A DNA stretch of 49,066 bases, taken from positions 1-49,066 of the forward strand of contig CADBNF010000058.1 of the NCBI GenBank assembly GCA_902796005.1, in the 5' to 3' direction. The notes below the pieces were generated by a model. The model saw only the letters and a list, made by a program, of their open reading frames with translations. It was not told the DNA's origin and did no database searches. The stretch's first letter is position 1. Every line of letters begins with the position of its first letter. The position numbers and the translations under genes were made by a program. Below, piece after piece: positions 16,756 through 25,550 of this stretch. The DNA comes from an uncultured Lachnospiraceae bacterium. Lineage in GTDB: Bacteria > Bacillota > Clostridia > Lachnospirales > Lachnospiraceae.

Positions 16756-17679
16756 TTAAAGAACACCTTCCCCGTCAAAGGCGGGAATAAAGCTGGACTT
16801 GTCCGTCTCTCCCTCCTGGATGAAGGCGTTTTCCATGCCCAGGGATAAGGCATAATCCACCACGCGGTCGTACTCCCTGGCCGTAACAGGCCGGGTAAGC
16901 TCGGGATACTCATCCAACTGCCCGGTGGAAAGCATGGGCGTGTACTGGTTCATGATGCTCACCGTCACCGTATCCCTGTAGGTCTCCCAGAGATATTTTA
17001 AAACGGCCCGGCTGTCCTTCGTGCAGCCCGGCAGGACCATGTGGCGGACGATGGTGCCCCGCTTCATAAGAAGGCCCTCTTCCACCGCTTTTCCGGACAC
17101 GCCGCCCTCATAGACGGCGGGACCGGTCTGGCGCACCATTTCCGCAATGGCGGCAGAGGCCTTTTCGAAATAGTCCGGCGCATGGGCGTATTTCCCGGAA
17201 ATCTCCGGGGAAAAGAATTTCAGGTCCGGCAGATAGATATCCACCAGCCCCTCCAGCATTTTCAGGGTACCGATGTTTTCGTAGCTTCCGGTATTGTACA
17301 CCACCGGAAGCGCCAGGCCCTCATCCTTTGCCAGGCGGAGGGCTTCTGCGATCTGCGGCACGAAATGGGTGGGGGTAACCAGGTTGATGTTGGCCGCGCC
17401 TGCTTCCTGCAGCATAAGGAAAATTTCCACCAGCCTTTCCGTATCCACTTCCCAGCCGGTCCGGCTTTGCGCCAGCTCATGGTTCTGGCAGAATACGCAT
17501 TTTAAGGGGCAGCCGGAGAAAAATACCGTTCCCGAGCCGCAGGTTCCGGAGATGCAGGGTTCCTCCCAGAAATGCAGGGCTGCCCGGGCGACGCGGACCG
17601 TCTCTCCCTCCCTGCAGTAGCCTTTATTCTTTTTTCTGTCCACCCGGCAGTTCCGGGGGCAAAGGGTGCAGCCGTCCAT
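16756..17679 (-). CDS. Radical SAM protein, PflA-like (COG1313 type)
   Basis: A 307-aa radical SAM enzyme related to pyruvate-formate-lyase-activating proteins. The cluster motif CPLKCVFC (CxxxCxxC) lies in FFSGCPLKCVFCQNHELAQ. Before it is an N-terminal four-cysteine element (CTLCPRNCRVDR, then GYC) typical of the COG1313 group. INLVTPTHFVPQI, YLPDLKF and RHMVLPGCTKDS follow. An ATG at 17736 is in frame but would be translated through the upstream terminator palindrome; the ATG at 17679 has GGGAGG six bases before it. No glycyl-radical enzyme gene is in the window, so the substrate protein is unknown. Activase role is inferred from family only. Confidence 0.85.
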   Translation of the reverse strand: MDGCTLCPRNCRVDRKKNKGYCREGETVRVARAALHFWEEPCISGTCGSGTVFFSGCPLKCVFCQNHELAQSRTGWEVDTERLVEIFLMLQEAGAANINLVTPTHFVPQIAEALRLAKDEGLALPVVYNTGSYENIGTLKMLEGLVDIYLPDLKFFSPEISGKYAHAPDYFEKASAAIAEMVRQTGPAVYEGGVSGKAVEEGLLMKRGTIVRHMVLPGCTKDSRAVLKYLWETYRDTVTVSIMNQYTPMLSTGQLDEYPELTRPVTAREYDRVVDYALSLGMENAFIQEGETDKSSFIPAFDGEGVL

Positions 17680-17694
17680 CTTTTCCTCCCGCCG

Positions 17695-17721
17695 AAAAAT
17701 CCCCCGCAGCTGCGGGGGATT
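17695..17721 (-). terminator. Perfect-palindrome terminator between oppA and the radical SAM gene
   Basis: A 24-bp perfect palindrome (AATCCCCCGCAG and its complement, 17698-17721) is followed on the minus strand by TTTTT. It ends the opp transcript and lies only 18 bp before the radical SAM start codon, so expression of that gene from oppA would need readthrough. Confidence 0.75.
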
Positions 17722-17765
17722 CTTCTTGCATTTCATTTACTGTTTAAGCTTTTTCTGCCGGTACA

Positions 17766-19577
17766 TTATTCAGCCGGAGTGGCATACCAGAAGAAGAAGT
17801 AGCCCATCGGGGTGTAGCCCATGTTGTCAAGGCCGTTTGCGCAGTAAATGTTGGTGTAGTAGTAAATCGGGCAAACCGGGAAGCCGCCTTCTGCGAACAT
17901 ATCTTCCTCAGCGGAGTAGAGCAGGGAATCACGCTCGTCGCCGGCCAGGGTAGCCTTCGCAGTCTTGATGGCCTCGTCGTACTCGGTGTTGCTGTACAGA
18001 CCATAGTTGTAGGAGTTGCCGGTTACGAACAGCTCAAGATAGGTAACCGGGTCATTGTAGTCGGCAATCCAGCCAAGACGGGCAACGCCGAAGGTGTGCT
18101 CGCCAAGACCGTTGGTGTAGGTCGCCCACTCCTGGTTCTCCAGGGTGATATCCATGCCCAGAACATCCTTCCAGTCATGGCCGCAGGCCTCAGCAATGGC
18201 CTTATGGGTATCGGAGGTATTGAAGTTGTAAACAACGGTGGTGTTGGGATCCCAGGCACCTTCGTCAACAGCTTCCTGATACAGCTCCTGCGCCAGCTCA
18301 CACTTGCCTGAGTAGGTGGTCAGATCGTAGTCCGGATACTGCTGGGACAGCCAGTTGTAAACAGCGCCGAGCTCGGATACGCCGTAAGCGAAGTCCTTGC
18401 CGGTGGAATCAAGGATACCGGAAGCAACAAGACCGGTAGCGGGAACCTGTCCGCCCTGGGTCACGTCTTCAACGATGTGATCACGGTCAACGGAAAGAAC
18501 CATGGCCGCACGTACACGCCAGTCGGTGATCTTCTCGCAGTTCAGGTACAGATAGTAGGTACCAACATAGGGGTTGATAAAGCAGTCGCCGGAAGCCTGA
18601 AGGCTCTCGATCATATCGGTCGGGAAGCTCTCGATGAACTGATAGGTTCCGCCCTGGTAGGACTGCAGGATGTTGGTTTCGGAATCGGACAGCCACCATA
18701 CGATGTTGTCGGGTCCGAGATTTTCATAATCATAGTAGTACTCGTTGGGCTGCATAACGATGTAGCTGTCATGTACCCATTCGGTTATCTTGTAGGGGCC
18801 GTTTACCACGATGTTCTCGGGATCGGTCCAGTTGGCGCCTTTTTCAACAACGTCCTGACGTTCGGGCATCAGGGAAGCGAAAGCGCAGATCTCCAGGAAG
18901 TAAGCGCAGGGGCTTTCCAGCTCGATAACAACGGTCTTGTCATCGGGAGCGGAGATACCAAGCTCGGTGGCATCCATCTCACCGTTCTGGATAGCGGTGG
19001 CGTTCTTGACGATGTCGTTCAGGAAGTAGCCGTATTCGGAAGCGGTATCCGGATTAACAACTCTCTGCCAGGCATACACGAAATCCTGAGCCTTTACGGG
19101 CTCGCCGTCGGACCAGAAGATATCATCACGCAGGGTGAAGGTATAGGTCATCAGGTCATCGGAAACGGTGTAGCTTGCAGCCTGTCCGGGAACGATCTCG
19201 GTCATCTTCATGTGGGGATCGTCGGCAACCTGTTCGTCGGTCATCGCATACTTCATCAGGTTTTCAAACTGATGCTGGGTATAAGCGGAACCGTCAACAG
19301 AGCTGATGAGGGCCGGGTCGATGGTCTCGGGCTCGGAAGCGATACATGCATTGATGGTAAAGCCTTCCGTTACAGGACCTTCAGCAGCCTCGGATACGGG
19401 CTCGGAAGCCTCGCTTGTGCTTGCTGCTTCAGAGGCAGCGGAAGAAGCCTCGCTTACAGCGCTGGACGCAGCGGATGCAGCGGAAGATGCGGATTCACCG
19501 GATCCTGAGCCGCCGCCGCAGGCCGTAAGGCTTACTACCATGGCTCCTGCCAGAAGCAGTGCGGTTAACTTTTTCAT
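17766..19577 (-). CDS. oppA: Oligopeptide ABC transporter substrate-binding lipoprotein
   Basis: A 603-aa SBP_bac_5 family receptor. The signal peptide ends in the lipobox LTAC; residues 22 to about 66 form a long Ser/Ala/Glu-rich linker before the folded domain. NACIASEPETIDPALI, YTFTLRDDIFWSDGEPVKAQDFVYAWQRVVNP (the most conserved family block, quoted here only as YTFTLRDDIFWSDGEP) and NGPYKITEWVHDSYIVM are diagnostic. Anchored outside the membrane, it binds peptides for the OppBCDF channel encoded just upstream. It has its own promoter, which fits the need for excess receptor over permease. Peptide specificity is not visible. Confidence 0.93.
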   Translation of the reverse strand: MKKLTALLLAGAMVVSLTACGGGSGSGESASSAASAASSAVSEASSAASEAASTSEASEPVSEAAEGPVTEGFTINACIASEPETIDPALISSVDGSAYTQHQFENLMKYAMTDEQVADDPHMKMTEIVPGQAASYTVSDDLMTYTFTLRDDIFWSDGEPVKAQDFVYAWQRVVNPDTASEYGYFLNDIVKNATAIQNGEMDATELGISAPDDKTVVIELESPCAYFLEICAFASLMPERQDVVEKGANWTDPENIVVNGPYKITEWVHDSYIVMQPNEYYYDYENLGPDNIVWWLSDSETNILQSYQGGTYQFIESFPTDMIESLQASGDCFINPYVGTYYLYLNCEKITDWRVRAAMVLSVDRDHIVEDVTQGGQVPATGLVASGILDSTGKDFAYGVSELGAVYNWLSQQYPDYDLTTYSGKCELAQELYQEAVDEGAWDPNTTVVYNFNTSDTHKAIAEACGHDWKDVLGMDITLENQEWATYTNGLGEHTFGVARLGWIADYNDPVTYLELFVTGNSYNYGLYSNTEYDEAIKTAKATLAGDERDSLLYSAEEDMFAEGGFPVCPIYYYTNIYCANGLDNMGYTPMGYFFFWYATPAE

Positions 19578-19634
19578 AAGTTACTCCTCCTTGATTATTT
19601 TACAAACCCTTTTGGGGATTTGCTACAACAGTTA

Positions 19635-19663
19635 ATTATAGCCTCTATCATGTTGCACGTAAA
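19635..19663 (-). promoter_or_regulatory. Separate promoter of oppA
   Basis: On the minus strand TTTACG (19658-19663), 17 bp, then the perfect -10 TATAAT (19635-19640). It lies in the 135-bp gap between oppF and oppA, 57 bp before a start codon with AAGGAGGAG. Confidence 0.75.
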
Positions 19664-19712
19664 GACTGTTTTGCAGAATTTTTAAGGTATTTATGCCGTT
19701 TTCCGCAAAATC

Positions 19713-20705
19713 TTAGTCATCCAGCATGTGGCAGGCCGCAAAATGTCCAGGAGAATACTCCTTGAATTCCGGCATTCTCTCCTTACACCTGTCCGTGGCA
19801 TAGGGACACCGGGTATGGAAGCGGCAGCCTGAGGGCGGATTGATGGGGCTGGGAATATCTCCCTCCAGCAGGATCCGCTGACGGGTCTTGTTCTTTTCGG
19901 GATCCGGCAGGGGAACCGCGGAAATCAGGGTCTGGGTGTAGGGATGAATGGGATGGCTGCAGAGCTCGTAGCTCTCCGCCAGCTCCACCATACAGCCCAG
20001 GTACATAACGCCTATCCGGTTGGAAATATGCCGTACCACGGAAATATCGTGGGCAATGAACAGGTAGGTCAGGCCCATCTGCTCCTGCAGATCCTCCAGC
20101 ATGTTGACCACCTGGGACTGGATGGACACGTCCAGGGCGGAAATCGGCTCGTCGCAGACGATGAACTCGGGCTCCACCGCCAGGGCCCTGGCGATACCGA
20201 CCCTCTGCTGCTGGCCGCCGGAGAACTCGTGGGGGAATCGGTTCGCATGCTCGGTGTTCAGGCCTACCTGGTCCAGCAGGTTCTTGATGCGCTCGGTCCT
20301 CTCCTCCTTGCTCTTCGTCAGCTTATGGATATCCAGGGCTTCTCCCACAATCTCGCCCACCGTCATACGGGGGTCCAGGGAAGCGGAAGGATCCTGGAAG
20401 ATAATCTGCATCTTGCGCCGGTAGGGAAGCATCTTCTCGGCGATATGCTTTTCGCTGTCATAGATCGGCTTGCCGTCGTAGATGATGGCGCCGCTGGTGG
20501 GCTCGTAAAGACGGATGATCGTCCGGCCCAGGGTGGTTTTTCCGCAGCCGGATTCGCCTACCAGGCCGAAGGTTTCGCCTTTATAAATATCGAAGTTTAC
20601 GGCTTCCACAGCCTGTACGTAGTTTTTCTTAAAACCGCCGCTCTTCACCGCAAAGTACTTCTTCAGATTCTTGACTTCAACCAGCTTCTGTCTTTCTTCA
20701 GGCAT
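19713..20705 (-). CDS. oppF: Oligopeptide ABC transporter ATP-binding protein OppF
   Basis: A 330-aa ATPase. Walker A GESGCGKTT, signature FSGGQQQRVGIARALAVEP, Walker B FIVCDEPISALD, switch IAHDISVVRHISNR. The C-terminal oligopeptide/dipeptide domain contains LLEGDIPSPINPPSGCRFHTRCPYATDRC, given here by its key cysteines in GCRFHTRCPYATDRC, a candidate [4Fe-4S] or structural site seen in Opp/Dpp ATPases. Overlaps oppD by eight bases. Pairs with OppD to power import. Confidence 0.95.
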   Translation of the reverse strand: MPEERQKLVEVKNLKKYFAVKSGGFKKNYVQAVEAVNFDIYKGETFGLVGESGCGKTTLGRTIIRLYEPTSGAIIYDGKPIYDSEKHIAEKMLPYRRKMQIIFQDPSASLDPRMTVGEIVGEALDIHKLTKSKEERTERIKNLLDQVGLNTEHANRFPHEFSGGQQQRVGIARALAVEPEFIVCDEPISALDVSIQSQVVNMLEDLQEQMGLTYLFIAHDISVVRHISNRIGVMYLGCMVELAESYELCSHPIHPYTQTLISAVPLPDPEKNKTRQRILLEGDIPSPINPPSGCRFHTRCPYATDRCKERMPEFKEYSPGHFAACHMLDD

Positions 20706-21711
20706 TTGCGGCCTCCTTCCTCGCCCTGGCCTCCCTGATGTGGAGCCAGCAGGCGGAGATGTGTCCTTCCTCGATTTCCACGAAGGGCGGTTTCTCCCGC
20801 AGGCAGATCTTCATGCAGTCCTTGCACCGGGGGCCGAAGTTGCAGCCCTTGGGCGGGTTCAGCAGGTCAATGGGCGTGCCTTCGATGGGAACCAGCTTCG
20901 CCGGGGAATCCTCATCCAGCCTGGGCACGGATGCCAGAAGGCCCTTGGTGTAGGGATGCTGGGGATTGTAAAACAGCTGGTTGACCGTACCCTGCTCCAC
21001 GATATGGCCGGCATACATGACCGAAACCCTGTCGCAGATCTCCGCCACAACGCCCAGGTTATGGGTGATGAAAATGATGGAGGTGCCCTCCGTCTCCTGC
21101 AGGTTCTTCATCAGGTCCAGGATCTGGGCCTGGATGGTCACGTCCAGGGCGGTGGTGGGTTCGTCGGCAATCAGAAGCCGGGGTTTGCAGATAAGGGCCA
21201 TGGCGATCATGGCACGCTGCCGCATGCCGCCGGAAAACTCGTGGGGATACTGCTTTACACGCTTTTCCGCATTGTTGATGCCTACCAGCTCCAGCATTTC
21301 CACTGCCTTTTTCATGGCTTCTTCCTTGGAAATCCTGCTGTCATGGCAGGTCAGGGCTTCCGCCAGCTGGTCGCCGATGGTATATACGGGGTTCAGACAG
21401 GTCATGGGATTCTGGAAAATCATGCTGACCTTGTTGCCGCGGAACTGGCGCATCTGCTCCGGCGTGTAGGCCAGGACGTCCTCACCCTCGAAGGTGATGG
21501 AGCCGCCCACGACTCTGCCGGGATTCTGCAGAAGGCCGATGATGGAATAGGCTTCCACGCTCTTTCCGGAGCCGGATTCGCCTACGATGCCCATAACCTC
21601 ATCGTAGCCCAGATCATAGGAAATACCGTCTACTGCCTTGACTTCGCCCGCAGGGGTAAAGAAGGAGACCTTCAGATCTTTGATTTCCAGAAGCTTTTTC
21701 TTCTCTTCCAT
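20698..21711 (-). CDS. oppD: Oligopeptide ABC transporter ATP-binding protein OppD
   Basis: A 337-aa ATPase with Walker A GESGSGKSV, signature FSGGMRQRAMIAMAL, Walker B LLIADEPTTALDV and FITHNLGVVAEICDRV. The last position of Walker A is Val where Ser or Thr is usual (GSGKSVEAY), which is common in OppD/DppD because the Ser before it is the functional residue. The C-terminal GCNFGPRCKDCMKIC is the cysteine-rich Opp/Dpp tail. Third gene of the opp operon. Confidence 0.95.
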   Translation of the reverse strand: MEEKKKLLEIKDLKVSFFTPAGEVKAVDGISYDLGYDEVMGIVGESGSGKSVEAYSIIGLLQNPGRVVGGSITFEGEDVLAYTPEQMRQFRGNKVSMIFQNPMTCLNPVYTIGDQLAEALTCHDSRISKEEAMKKAVEMLELVGINNAEKRVKQYPHEFSGGMRQRAMIAMALICKPRLLIADEPTTALDVTIQAQILDLMKNLQETEGTSIIFITHNLGVVAEICDRVSVMYAGHIVEQGTVNQLFYNPQHPYTKGLLASVPRLDEDSPAKLVPIEGTPIDLLNPPKGCNFGPRCKDCMKICLREKPPFVEIEEGHISACWLHIREARARKEAANA

Positions 21712-21725
21712 AAATCCGTCCTCCT

Positions 21726-23093
21726 TTACTGTTTCAGACGCGGGTCAAGCGCGTCTCTTAAGCCGTCGCCGACCAGGTTAAGGGTAAGCACGATGATGGT
21801 CAGCACAATGGCCGGGAAAATCAGCCTGTAGGGATACAGGGTAATGGTTTCCAGTGCGTCGGAGCACAGGGAGCCCAGGGACGCCATCGGCGCGGAAACA
21901 CCCAGTCCTAAGAAGGACAGGAAGGATTCCAGGAAAATGGCCGAAGGAATCTGCAGGCAGGTGGTGATAACCAGGGAACCTACGCAGTTGGGCAGCAGAT
22001 GGCGGCGGATAATCCGGCCGTTGGAAGCGCCCAGGGCCGTGGCCGCGGTTACGTATTCCTGCTGCTTCAGCTGCAGCACCTGGCCCCTGACAATACGGGC
22101 CATGGTTACCCAGTACAGTACGGCAAAGGTAATGAAGATACTCACGATACCGGCGCCCAGATCCTTCATGGCCAGGGCAAAGCCGCTCTTGCCGGCGTCA
22201 AACCAGGCCTGCAGCGGGTCTTTCAAGACCACCTGCAGCAGAAGAACGATAAGTACCTCCGGTATGGAGTAGATAAGCTCCACGATACGCATCATGACGA
22301 AGTCCACCTTGCCGCCGATAAAGCCGGCGATGGAGCCGTAGATGGAGCCGATGATCAGAACGATGACCGCCGCCACCAGACCGATGATGATGGATACCCG
22401 GGCGCCGTACATGGTTCTGGCCATGATGTCACGGCCGGCGGAGTCGGTACCGAACACGTGGGGGAAGACCTTGGTGTCCAGCTTCAGCTCCGTGGCGTCC
22501 GCCGCGGGCTCGGTGGTGTATTCGATGGCCTCGAATTCGCTGTAGGTGCCGTCCTCGTTCAAATCGGACTGCTTTACCTTCACCAGGGGATTCTCGGCGT
22601 CGTTGTCCACGATGAGCACAACCTTCTCCCAGGCCTTGGCCACGTTGAAGGCATAGATGTGCCCGTCGGAATTGATGAAATAATTGCCCTTCTTCACGGC
22701 AGTCAGGGAACCGGGCTTCAAGACGGTGGCGTAGTAACCGTCGCACTTGTCCTCAAGGCCGCGGATAATCTGCTCGTTTTCCGAATACTCCATGGGCGCC
22801 AGCTTCTGGGCGCTCCGGAACTGCTCCGCATAACCGTAGGGAATCAGCTTCGGCCCGAGGAAGGCAAAAACAAGCATGGCGATAAAGATGAACAGGGCCA
22901 CCATGGATACGGTATTGGCCTTGAAACGGCGGAAGGCATCCGCCCAGAAGCCCACGCTCTTGTGGGTTTCCACCATGGACTCTTTTTCGTCCGAGGAGGC
23001 GCTGTCAAAATCTTCGTCTTTCAGATCAAACTCTTCCAGGATCGGTTCGGGATCAACATGAAAGGGACTGATTTTTGCAAAAGGCTCTTTCAT
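21726..23093 (-). CDS. oppC: Oligopeptide ABC transporter permease OppC, with long extracytoplasmic insertion
   Basis: A 455-aa permease, about 150 aa longer than typical OppC. A 60-residue acidic cytoplasmic N-terminus precedes the first membrane segment (about 60-80). Roughly 110 extra residues follow (about 90-205, with DGHIYAFNVAKAWEKVVLIV) before the canonical FGTDSAGRDIMARTMYGARVS motif. The remaining segments and the EAA loop TAATALGASNGRIIRRHLLPN are normal. The insert should face outward, where it could contact OppA or peptides. It begins three bases after oppB. Confidence 0.92.
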   Translation of the reverse strand: MKEPFAKISPFHVDPEPILEEFDLKDEDFDSASSDEKESMVETHKSVGFWADAFRRFKANTVSMVALFIFIAMLVFAFLGPKLIPYGYAEQFRSAQKLAPMEYSENEQIIRGLEDKCDGYYATVLKPGSLTAVKKGNYFINSDGHIYAFNVAKAWEKVVLIVDNDAENPLVKVKQSDLNEDGTYSEFEAIEYTTEPAADATELKLDTKVFPHVFGTDSAGRDIMARTMYGARVSIIIGLVAAVIVLIIGSIYGSIAGFIGGKVDFVMMRIVELIYSIPEVLIVLLLQVVLKDPLQAWFDAGKSGFALAMKDLGAGIVSIFITFAVLYWVTMARIVRGQVLQLKQQEYVTAATALGASNGRIIRRHLLPNCVGSLVITTCLQIPSAIFLESFLSFLGLGVSAPMASLGSLCSDALETITLYPYRLIFPAIVLTIIVLTLNLVGDGLRDALDPRLKQ

Positions 23094-23096
23094 TAT

Positions 23097-24038
23097 TTAA
23101 TCCTCCTTCGTCGTCAGGGAAATACGCGGATCCACGATCTTGTAGGCAACGTCCACCACAAGGTTCATGATGATAACAAGGGCAGAGAGCACCACCGTGG
23201 TCGCCATGATGATGGGATAGTCACGGGAAAGCACGCACTGCACGTAGTACTTGCCCAGGCCCGGAATGGCGAAGGTGGACTCGATAACGAAGCTGCCGGT
23301 GATGATGCCTGCGATAACCGGTCCCAGATAGGTGATAACCGGAATCAGGGAGTTCCTTAAAGCATGCTTCAGGACGATGGACCGGGTCTTCACGCCCTTG
23401 GCCCTCGCCGTACGGATGTAATCCTGGTTGATGGCATCCAGCATGCTGGTCCGCATCAGCTTCGCAATATAACAGGTATAGTAGAAAGACATACTGATAA
23501 CGGGCAGCACACAGCTGCGGAAATCCGTCAGACTTCCGCTGATGGTGGGCGCCCACTCCAGCTTGACCGCAAACAGAATCAGCAGCAGGGTGGCCAGAAC
23601 GAAGGTGGGTATGGCCACACCCACCGTGGTCACCACCCGCAGGAACCCGTCCAGGGCCCCTCCTCTCCTGTAGGCGGCAATACAGCCCAATGGTATGCCG
23701 ACGGCGATGGCCAGCACCAGGGCGCTGATGCCAAGCTTGATGGACAGGGCGAATTTACCCTGGTGGAAGATAATGTTCTTCACCGGGGTGCCTTCCTGCA
23801 TCTTCAGGGAGGTGCCCAGATCCCCTTTCAGATAATTGACCACATAGTTCTTAAACTGGACAATCAGAGGCTTGTCCAGTCCGTACTTGGCATTGGCCAG
23901 CTCGATCTGCTTCGGTGTGGACTTCTCCGTCAGGAACGGACTGCCCGGGATGGCGTTCATCAGGAAAAAGGTTACCGCCATGATCACCAGCAGCGTGGCA
24001 ATGGCCGCTGCGATTCGTTTGATAATGTAGACTATCAT
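23097..24038 (-). CDS. oppB: Oligopeptide ABC transporter permease OppB
   Basis: A 313-aa permease with six membrane segments. Diagnostic sequences are FFLMNAIPGSPF after the first segment, YGLDKPLIVQFKNYV, and the EAA loop RTARAKGVKTRSIVLKHALRNSLIPV. First gene of oppB-C-D-F(-A). GAGGTAGGG precedes the ATG. Confidence 0.95.
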   Translation of the reverse strand: MIVYIIKRIAAAIATLLVIMAVTFFLMNAIPGSPFLTEKSTPKQIELANAKYGLDKPLIVQFKNYVVNYLKGDLGTSLKMQEGTPVKNIIFHQGKFALSIKLGISALVLAIAVGIPLGCIAAYRRGGALDGFLRVVTTVGVAIPTFVLATLLLILFAVKLEWAPTISGSLTDFRSCVLPVISMSFYYTCYIAKLMRTSMLDAINQDYIRTARAKGVKTRSIVLKHALRNSLIPVITYLGPVIAGIITGSFVIESTFAIPGLGKYYVQCVLSRDYPIIMATTVVLSALVIIMNLVVDVAYKIVDPRISLTTKED

Positions 24039-24065
24039 TTCCCTACCTCACGGTATACTTGTTAG

Positions 24066-24097
24066 CCCTGCCGGAGGGAAAATCCGTTCCGGCAGGG
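24066..24097 (-). other. Hairpin in the oppB leader
   Basis: CCCTGCCGGA (24066-24075) and TCCGGCAGGG (24088-24097) form a perfect 10-bp stem with a 12-nt loop. It would be at the extreme 5' end of the mRNA if the promoter just upstream is correct. No T run follows, so mRNA stabilisation is more likely than termination (inference). Confidence 0.5.
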
Positions 24098-24109
24098 TAT
24101 GTTCTTTAT

Positions 24110-24138
24110 AAGATAACAGCTTTTCGGATTGAATACAA
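24110..24138 (-). promoter_or_regulatory. Promoter of the opp operon
   Basis: On the minus strand TTGTAT (24133-24138), 17 bp, TATCTT (24110-24115). Two AAGACAGTTTT repeats (around 24137-24148 and 24175-24186) lie at and upstream of the -35 box and could bind a regulator, for example of amino-acid supply; this is untested. Confidence 0.5.
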
Positions 24139-24238
24139 GACAGTTTTCGCCTGTTCAGGAAATGTAACTGCAGAAAAGACAGTTTTTTCGGTGATGACTT
24201 GATTTTTTTCTGTTATCGCAGATTCTGCCGAAAAAGTT

Positions 24239-25549
24239 TCAGCAGTCCAGGGCGGTCAGGTCGGCAAAGGTCTCCCGTTTTACCGCAATGCGGGCCTCCC
24301 CTTTCTTCAGGAAAACCACTGCGGGCCTGGGAATCCGGTTGTACACCGAGGCCATGGAATAATTGTAGGCGCCGGTGGTGCAGACGGCGATCACCGACCC
24401 TCTGGCCACGGACGCGGGAAGGGGTACGTCCTTCTGGATGATGTCGCCGCTCTCGCAGCATCTGCCGGCGATGACAAATTTCTCCGGTCTCTCCGCCTCC
24501 ATGCAGTCCGCCGGCAGCACCGTATAGGCGGAGCCGTAAAGGGCGTAGCGGGGATTGTCGGTCATTCCCCCGTCCACGGAGACGTAGTTCTTAAAGCCCG
24601 GAATCCGTTTCACCGAGGCCGCCCGGTAAAGGGTCATGCCCGCATCCGCCACAATGCTTCTTCCCGGTTCAATCAGAAGCTCCGGCAGGGGAAGGTCCAG
24701 CCTTTCGCAGGCTTCTATTATATAAGAAGAAAGAGAAGAAAGGATGGCCGGAATATCCGTCTCTGGGTCCGTATCCACGTACCGCACACCGAAGCCGCCG
24801 CCCAGGTTCAGCATCCCGGCGGTATAGCCAAGGCTCTCCCGCATGTCCGCCAGGAAGGAAAGCATCTTTTCCGCGGCCTTTTCGAAAATCCCCTCGGTGA
24901 ACACCTGGCTGCCCACATGGCAGTGGAAGCCTTTGAGGTCCAGGTGGGGCTGGGAAAGGGCCAGGGCGGTGATTTCCTTCGCCGCGCCGGTTTCCACCGC
25001 GTTGCCGAATTTGGAATCCACCTTGCCGGTGGAGACCGCCTCGTAGGTGTGGGGGTCTATGCCCGGGGTAATCCGGAGCAGGATATCCTGGCGGATATTT
25101 CTTTTCGCGCATTCCGCCTCCAGGGCGAGAAGCTCTTCCGTATTGTCCACCACGAAAAAGCCGATGGAGGCCGAAATGGCGTAGGCGATATCCTCGTCGG
25201 TCTTTGCATTTCCGTGGAAAAAGGCTTTTGCCAGGGGGAAGCCGGCTTCTTTTGCCGTATGGATTTCCCCGCAGGAGACGGTATCGATGCAGATGCCCTC
25301 TTCTGCCGCAATCCGGTACATTTCCTTGAAAGAGCAGGCCTTGGAGGCATACAATACCCTGGATTTTCCCGGGTAAAGGCGGCTTAAGCCCTCCCGGTAC
25401 CTGCGGATATTCTGCCGGATCCGTTCCTCGTCAAAGAGGTACAGCGGAGTGCCGAAGCGCTCCGCCAGACTTACGGTGTCCATCCCGGCAAAGGTCAGGT
25501 GTCCCTGTTCGTTTATTCCGATGTTGTCACAGACAAATCTATCCTTCAT
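24239..25549 (-). CDS. lysA: Diaminopimelate decarboxylase
   Basis: A 436-aa PLP enzyme of the alanine-racemase-like fold III type. It converts meso-diaminopimelate to lysine, the final step. PLP lysine in RVLYASKACSFKEM; HCHVGSQV and LNLGGGFGVRY bind the cofactor phosphate; GRCCESGDII carries the cysteine of the partner-subunit active site. The start at 25549 follows the ddh stop almost directly. An earlier in-frame ATG at 25615 lies inside ddh and lacks family similarity. Last gene of the lysine operon. Confidence 0.95.
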   Translation of the reverse strand: MKDRFVCDNIGINEQGHLTFAGMDTVSLAERFGTPLYLFDEERIRQNIRRYREGLSRLYPGKSRVLYASKACSFKEMYRIAAEEGICIDTVSCGEIHTAKEAGFPLAKAFFHGNAKTDEDIAYAISASIGFFVVDNTEELLALEAECAKRNIRQDILLRITPGIDPHTYEAVSTGKVDSKFGNAVETGAAKEITALALSQPHLDLKGFHCHVGSQVFTEGIFEKAAEKMLSFLADMRESLGYTAGMLNLGGGFGVRYVDTDPETDIPAILSSLSSYIIEACERLDLPLPELLIEPGRSIVADAGMTLYRAASVKRIPGFKNYVSVDGGMTDNPRYALYGSAYTVLPADCMEAERPEKFVIAGRCCESGDIIQKDVPLPASVARGSVIAVCTTGAYNYSMASVYNRIPRPAVVFLKKGEARIAVKRETFADLTALDC

Positions 25550-25550
25550 C

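Noticed and set aside
20671-21831. Plus-strand 386-aa frame across oppD/oppC
   Set aside because: Antisense shadow: OppD and OppC on the minus strand carry all family motifs.
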